This document shows positions 8,129-14,212 of a stretch of 14,212 nt of DNA, piece by piece. The stretch is taken from NCBI GenBank assembly GCA_003118195.1, contig BEXV01000128.1:166936-181147 (forward strand). Reading direction: 5' to 3'. The notes beneath the pieces are model-generated. The model saw only the letters and a list, made by a program, of their open reading frames with translations. It did no database searches and was not told the DNA's origin. The first letter of the stretch is position 1. Each line of letters opens with the position of its first letter. This DNA is from Hemicentrotus pulcherrimus. Its lineage: Eukaryota; Echinodermata; Echinoidea; Camarodonta; Strongylocentrotidae. The translations under genes and the position numbers were made by a program.

Positions 8129-10266
8129 TAGTGTTACACTACTCTCATATCATCTGTTTAGGACCAGAAGGGTTTTTACTCATGTAATTTAACACAGAGT
8201 TAATTCCCTTCTCAGTGGGCTGCAATTATCTGTTAAATCAAATATATATCAACGATCAAGTATTTGTGCGCACAATAAAACAAGTACAGGATGAATATTA
8301 AAGGAACTATGTCCCATTTGCAGGCCAAAAAATAAAATGGTTAAATTCCAATGGCATTTAAAAGATAAAACTAATTTAGAACTTCCCTAAAACAATTAAG
8401 GAGGGCTTGAAAATGTCTTTTAGTGGGAAAATGATGACTATTAGTTGTCGAATCGACTTAAGAGCTATAGGGCTAGTAAGTAATAGATTGATTTTCAGAC
8501 CATTGTACCGAATGGTCATACGTTTTATGCCGTGCAAAGATTCAATCAGTTTAATTTTGGCCATTACAAGAAGTCGGTTATTGATGTAGACAAATGCTCA
8601 TGTACCCTTTACAGATCATTTTATGTATGTTATTACCAAAGAAGGAAAAGGCCAGTGAGTCACTCAGTAGTGTCTGACAGTGGAGTCTAGCAAGTAAACG
8701 GGTTTCCATGCATAATTTGAATATTAGGACACTGCTAACGTTTAAATTTCACAGATAGGACATTTATAAATCCTGACAAGTTCTACAGAATTTGATGTTG
8801 GCTGCATAAGGGATATAGTATCTTTAAGTAGGAACCCGACATATTTTTTTTTTTTTTTATTTCATATGGATTTGATGCTGATATTCATATCTCTCATCTA
8901 CTTCAGAGGCATTACAAAAGTAAATGACATTTACCAATACCACTGTATAACAGTTCCCGGAAACTGAAGATCACAAAATACCAGTCACAAGGGCCATTGT
9001 TACCCTTTAGATAGGATCCAAAAAGAAGAAATGTCAATTATGTCCTAAGTGCTTTCACTCTTACTCATCTTAGGCATGTGGGACACCTTCCAATTTATAA
9101 TTCTGTTCATACAATAGACATCTAAGAAAATATTGTATAAGATACAAGGTTGACTGAATGATTCATTGCAGGCTTGGTTCGCTTGGTTTGACAAATGGCA
9201 ACATCTGAGTTCAATGTGAGAATGACTGGGCCAACAATCATATAACCCCCAAATTATGGATTATAACAGAATGACAAGAAAGAGAGTTATATGCCATTAA
9301 TTAAATTTGTTTCTCAGAATCAAAATATTAAAAAAACAAATAGTTTGATAATTATTGAAAAGTCATTAGTTATTGAGGACAAATGCCTCGAGATCATCAT
9401 CATATTTTTAGGTGTTTCCCCCCTCCCCCAATGATTTCTACAATATATTGGGCATAGAGAGATAGATAGACAGATGCATTTGTAGATAGATACCTACTAT
9501 TTGAAAACGTGTCTATGAAACATTTTTTTTAATCTCTATAGCTTCCATATTTGTATGTGACTATTATCTGTGGTGATGAAATCTTGTGAAAAGGCCATTC
9601 CATTACCATAAGCACAGATTTAATTAAAACGCAAGAAGTAAATTAAGTATTGAAAGAATAGAGTTTTATGTTATTCTCTAACAAATGCACAAATTACATA
9701 TAATGATGCAACTCACTTGTATTCTTATTTTTGTTTTGGAATAATGTTTGGTGAGGGACTTTGGTTGTTTGGTTGGCAACTATCATTTCAAAAAGTTGTT
9801 GGACTGTAAAGCAAATCAAATTACAAATACTTGATTGCAAAATGGGAAACATTTTTTTTGTTTAAATAGCAAAATAAACAAGGAAATATCTTGATTAACT
9901 TTGTTTTGATTGCTATCTATTTTACTATAACCCATTCACAAAATTGAGGTTGCATCTGACCATATTTGCTCATTTCATCCATATAAGTACGTTACAGGAG
10001 AAAAGTTGATTTGCGATACATGACATCACAGAGAATGGGGTGGAGCCGAGCTGGGAGGGATAGGAAATGGACCTGTAACTGAGATTTCCTTCTATCCAGA
10101 CAGGTGCTATGTTTGGAATATCCACCTTATCTTGTCCAGCTTGGTCTGCTTATACAGACTCTAACATCAGAACAAAATGATGTCTTTAAACCGAACCTAA
10201 ATCAAAGAGGTACTATACAGAGTCAGGATCTACTAAGGGTAGTCTTCAGTGCATAGAGTTCCTTCA
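8129..10266. other. Gene-free A+T-rich stretch
   Basis: No gene was recognised on either strand. It holds a 15-base T run at 8844-8858 and a short, interrupted GATA-type tract near 9459-9491. Overlapping small open frames on both strands at 8376-8589 show no family features. Confidence 0.6.
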
Positions 10267-10305
10267 ATATGACCAAGAAGTTACCAGGTAACTTCTTGAT
10301 ATGAC
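10267..10305. repeat. Perfect 25-bp palindrome bounded by 7-bp direct repeats
   Basis: A 12-bp arm (10274-10285), one central base and its exact reverse complement (10287-10298) form the palindrome. The heptamer ATATGAC occurs immediately on both sides, at 10267-10273 and 10299-10305. The layout resembles a target-site duplication around a tiny palindromic insertion. Confidence 0.8.
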
Positions 10306-12570
10306 TGACAATCAAACTACATGCGTAAACAACCTTCAGCCAAATAATGTTTTAATTTTGTTTAAATCTTTTGAAAGTGAGGAGGGAGTGTTTTATTTTC
10401 AGAGAGTACAGATCTCATAAAATCATACTGTGAAACCTCTTCTTATAGCACATTTATTTCGAACCCCCCCCCCCCTTAACTAAACCTAGCAAAGCAGCTC
10501 CAAATAAATAAGTCTCTTGGCAAAAAAATGCAATATAAAAATAAATGGAGAAAAAAGGGAAGAAAATAAAACCTAGCTTATTCAATCCCCTCTCGCTCCT
10601 TTATAACATCTATAACATTACCTTCTGGGAAACATCAAGATAATCATATTTGACACTAATTGTATTTTTTAAAAATGCACTCAAGGAGTGTTATAATTTA
10701 TTTTTTAAAGTCCATATGATATACATAGCTACTTCAAGAAAGCTTAGAACCAAGACTAGACAGAGAAGGAAACTGGCAAACTTCCTGTCACAGGTCACTT
10801 TCCCCGAGGGAACTGTGATGATGTCATCAGAACAACTGACCAATCACAGCCCTCATATCCAAAGCACTGAGCAATAGTAAATTACTCTGGTTGTGATGTG
10901 ACCCTTCTACTAGCTCCCTGGCTGGTGTTATTTACACAGCTATTTGTTTCCTCCTCTCTGACGTCTATTTTCAGGTAGTCGCCAAGGCCAATAAATTTGT
11001 TATTTTTATCCGAATTCATTCTATAAAGTAAACTTGTTTTTTAAATGTCAAAAGCAATGAAGAACAAAATTATGTTTATTTAACATTATACGTCGAAAAA
11101 CAAACTCTGACCCTATGCAGTCAGCAAATTATTATAATGGCTAAGATCTGGGGGAAATGAATTGCATTTTTCTGAATTTGAGGAATAAATTCCTACCATC
11201 TCTATTTTTTCTGTATTTACCAGAAAATTGTTTTTGTTACCTTTTATTATAAATATGCTAATTGGGGCAGGAAATTGATAAAACACTACAGTTTCTAGTT
11301 TCATCCCATTTGTTTTAAGGAGAAGTACATACCCTGATCACCATGAGAATTAGATTTGATAGAATATGAACATTCAGAGAATCTGGTCTGTAAATGTTTG
11401 AGAACTTTCTGATGAATGATAATTTTGTTTTGCTTTGAACTTTTGAAAATCAACATGCAAATTAGCAACTATATTATTTCTTCCAGTGAGCTACTCTCTA
11501 TCTGTTTGGTACAAAAATTAACATATTTCTCTTGATTTCATATCAAAACTTAAGATTCAGGATGGTTTTGGAAATGTTCAATACAAAAGAAGCTGAAAGT
11601 TTTTTCGCAAACACAATCAAAGAGTTGCAATAATCTAAAGGGATCTTTAAAATGTCCAAACTAAATCCATTGCCTGCAGGAACTAGATGGTCCCTGTACG
11701 AAGCCTATAGGAATGAAAGAATTCTGTTGTCAACGGTTTATTAACTTTCTTTAATATTCTTTCCCTCGGCCGTTACCCTAACACTGTTCCTATTTTTTCT
11801 TAAATCAAATTTGATGCTACAACTTGATCATTTAATGCTTTTTAAGAGGGAACATTTCCTTTTTGTCACAGAAATGCATGGAAGGGGTCCCAGACAGAAC
11901 TAGGTCAATATCTTGTCACTCTGTCCACCAATTTCTTTTGAGAATTGCACCATATCTAGGACATAGCGTTGACCATGTGTCAGCATCAAATTACTTCATA
12001 CATTATTAGGATACCATAGTAATTAGAGTCTTCCACTCCCTGAAACAAAATTGCAAAATTCCTCAAGGTTTGCCTCAATCTGATTGCATCATAGCTCTGT
12101 TTACCTTATGAAAACTGTTGTAATTGGTATGACAGACAACACCCTATTGCACAGAGTTAGATGGTATTGCAAAGAATTGTGAAATATTAAACAGATTAAT
12201 TAAGCCAGTGATAATTACTTTCCGCTATGTCTTGTTTTGAATGAATCATCAACTATGGAAAAGCAAAAACATTGTCAAACTTATAAGAATGATTATTGAA
12301 TTGCATCACTTCAAATGGATGTAAGATGGTGCTGCAAAAAATAGAATTGCTAAATGAATGTGTTTTCTTTTGTATTGTTTTTTTGTTGTTGTATTGTTTT
12401 GCTTCATTAATTATTTCATTGACTATTTATTTTTTGTAGTAAAATTGCTCAATCAATTTAAACAAATGGGTTCTAGAGGCTGCTCATCCTCTATTCCAAC
12501 AAAATTAAATATCAGCTGTTTGGAGCCGAAAGAACATTAGCTCATATACTTTAACAGAGAATCAACGCCC
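10306..12570. other. Gene-free stretch with a small motif cluster
   Basis: No supported gene. A 12-base C run lies at 10464-10475. A less A+T-rich patch at about 10780-10970 holds the CRE/CCAAT-like motifs listed separately. The 75-codon frame at 10650-10877 and others are not protein-like. Confidence 0.6.
10819..10966. promoter_or_regulatory. Possible enhancer or promoter patch (CRE-like and CCAAT motifs)
   Basis: An 11-bp palindrome TGATGTCATCA lies at 10819-10829, CCAAT at 10840-10844 and TGACGTCT at 10959-10966. These resemble bZIP (ATF/CREB-type) and NF-Y sites. No downstream gene or TATA box is visible, so function is speculative. Confidence 0.2.
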
Positions 12571-12951
12571 TTAAAGGTAAAGACCAGTTATGGTCATGTG
12601 ATTGCATTGTGAAAGAAACGTTGTGGAATCGATCAGAAAAGGTTGATCATCTAGCATCTAGCATCTAGCATCTGCAAGGTTCTGAAATCATCAAAATGAT
12701 AAGAAATTTGGCCAATTCTTCGTAAAGTTACAAGCACTATACACAGAAAGATGTATATGGGACTACCCTATATCTCTCACAGACCATGAGAGAAACAAAT
12801 TTACCAAATATATGAATTAGTAAGCGGTTTCCCGGCACATTTTATATCATCATGTATTAGTCAAAACATATTCTTTCACATGATTGGTAATGAGAGCTTC
12901 CATTTCATTTTTTGAACTTGGGGTGTTTCCAATACTGGTCTTTACCTTTAA
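12571..12951. mobile_element. MITE with TTAA target duplication and 14-bp terminal inverted repeats
   Basis: TTAA at 12571-12574 and 12948-12951 flank a 373-bp body whose ends are exact inverted copies for 14 bp (AGGTAAAGACCAGT at 12575-12588; its complement at 12934-12947). There is no coding capacity. The TTAA duplication is typical of piggyBac-type insertion, so this looks like a non-autonomous element moved by such a transposase; the family is inferred. Inside are a 7-bp tandem repeat (12649-12673) and a perfect 7-bp-arm hairpin (12773-12793). Confidence 0.75.
12649..12673. repeat. Short tandem repeat, 7-bp unit ATCTAGC, about 3.6 copies
   Basis: Three exact copies plus a partial fourth, inside the MITE. 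Probably replication slippage. Confidence 0.85.
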
Positions 12952-13902
12952 GGCTCCAACCAGATGATATAAAAAGTGCATCAGAAGGTGAAAATACTTC
13001 AACAACTAATGTGATCTGTTTCTGTTTATTCTGGTCAAGCTCTAACATCATTAGTATTGCAAACCAGGAGCAGTACATATGGTAACCTTTTCCGGAACAT
13101 GACGGTTAAGCAAGCATGGCAGACCACATAGTTTATGTTTAAGGAAAAGATATGCCTCTTTCCTAAAATTAGGTGCATCATTTCTTTCCTATGACAACAT
13201 TTCTATACCTCAGTTCAAGTTCATAAAAACTGGGAAACTTTGTTTTGTTTATACATTTGTTTTGGCTTACTAAATTTGCAAAGTAATAACATAACCCACA
13301 CCAGTTCAGCGTAAAAACAATCATGATTCTATAAACTGCATGTCTGGTGATGCCTAAACAATACTTTCCACAACCAAACAGTTTAGAAAACTGGCCACAT
13401 CTTTTCCTATACAAAACATGACATAGGTGATCCAACCTACAACAACAAAAAAAGGGGAAAAAAGTAAAAGACAGACACATTCATATCGCATGTTAACTTT
13501 GACAGGTAACATTTAAAACTTTTTGAAACTTTTTTGGCATAAACCCAAAATGAGCCATTACTATGTTTCCAGTCTATGTTTCATCAATTTGTAAGGCACA
13601 CCAATCCCCCTTGAACACGCTTCTATTAATAACCCCTACCTCAATCTTTTCTACTGGCCCATTCATACTAAAGGAAAATGAACAATATTTGTATATACAA
13701 ACTTTGGGCCAAGAATCATCATATCACAAAAGGGGCACACACACATGAAAATTGTCATTAATAACAAAACATAGTATACAGTGATTGGTTATGTAGGGGT
13801 CAGTTAATACGACACTTGCCAATCATCAATGCATGCTCACAAAAAAGCCCCTTCCAGTTATTACAAGATTTGTATGATGCAACATTCAGACAAGAAGAGG
13901 AC
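12952..13902. other. Gene-free A+T-rich stretch
   Basis: No coding exon or RNA gene was recognised. The 100-codon minus-strand frame at 13178-13480 has no recognisable domain and no splice or start context. Confidence 0.6.
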
Positions 13903-14106
13903 CTGATTTATGACTGAGTTTTCTTTCAAAACAATACCGATACATGAGTTTTGCTAAATAAAGTTGTGTTATAAAATGTTCAGAGTAGAAGAAAAAAATG
14001 AATTACTTACGGGTTCTGATTCATTTCTGAGTTTCCATTCAAAACGATGCCCAAACATGCGTTTTGCTATATAAAGTTGTGTTATAAAATGTTCAGAGTA
14101 GAAGAA
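13903..14106. repeat. Tandem duplication, two copies of 91 bp spaced by 113 bp
   Basis: Copies at 13903-13993 and 14016-14106 agree at about 88 percent. The last 36 bases are identical, while mismatches cluster in the first half. No coding potential. It may be part of a larger repeat running past the window end. Confidence 0.85.
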
Positions 14107-14121
14107 ACTAGATGGAATTTT

Positions 14122-14135
14122 GACTGCGCGCAGTC
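14122..14135. repeat. Perfect 14-bp G+C-rich palindrome
   Basis: GACTGCGCGCAGTC, flanked by TTTT on the left and GAAAA on the right, so the stem can extend past a one-base bulge. It stands out in an A+T-rich setting and lies 15 bases after the tandem duplication. Confidence 0.8.
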
Positions 14136-14212
14136 GAAAATGATGCCTCCGCCATAGAGCAATTTTTAAAATTCAAGTTGATTGTAATCCATCTGTCGGT
14201 TTTTTAATGATA

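Noticed and set aside
9459..9491. GATA-type microsatellite
   Set aside because: Too short and interrupted to call as a notable feature.
10650..10877. 75-codon open frame with a basic stretch
   Set aside because: No domain or context support; it overlaps the CRE/CCAAT-like patch.
13178..13480. 100-codon minus-strand open frame as a gene
   Set aside because: No recognisable family features; a cysteine- and phenylalanine-rich translation of T-rich DNA.
1..14212. tRNA genes, rRNA or CRISPR arrays
   Set aside because: No tRNA-like A/B boxes with a cloverleaf, no rRNA-like stretch, and no regularly spaced direct repeats were seen.

Overview
This is invertebrate-type eukaryotic DNA: strongly A+T-rich, with one gene split by spliceosomal introns and long gene-free stretches carrying small transposon-like repeats. 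The gene's family and the repeat style fit a marine invertebrate, perhaps an echinoderm, mollusc or lancelet. That placement is an inference; I cannot name the species.

The only convincing gene lies on the + strand between about 1180 and 4315, in four visible exons. It encodes most of a TIMP-like protein (tissue inhibitor of metalloproteinases: netrin-type NTR domain plus the TIMP C-terminal subdomain). Exons are 1180-1899, 2285-2485, 2897-3012 and 4100-4315, with intron phases 1, 1 and 0, giving 417 visible codon positions before the terminal stop. The first coding exon (signal peptide and the N-terminal Cys-x-Cys segment) is not visible and probably lies upstream of base 1.

Two things make the gene unusual. 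First, strand A and strand B of the NTR domain, normally joined by the short AB loop, are separated here by about 235 residues. This insert is cysteine-free and rich in proline and acidic residues, and contains an array of 9-residue Gly-Leu-Gln-Pro-Leu-Pro-type repeats. Second, exon 3 has an in-frame TGA (2998-3000, residue 342) exactly where TIMPs have a conserved disulfide cysteine (Cys124 of human TIMP-1). Coding similarity resumes right after it and continues through exon 4. The TGA could be a recoded (selenocysteine) codon, a null mutation or a sequence error. A weak SECIS-like fold lies about 265 bases after the stop, ahead of a good polyadenylation signal.

Region by region: 1-1179 is intron or 5' flank with no recognised gene; 1180-4315 is the TIMP-like gene; 4316 to about 4815 is the probable 3' UTR; 4816-14212 has no gene I can support. 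That last stretch holds short foldback repeats (7902-8128), a perfect 25-bp palindrome bounded by 7-bp direct repeats (10267-10305), a possible regulatory cluster (10819-10966), a TTAA-flanked MITE (12571-12951) and a diverged tandem duplication followed by a G+C-rich palindrome (13903-14135).
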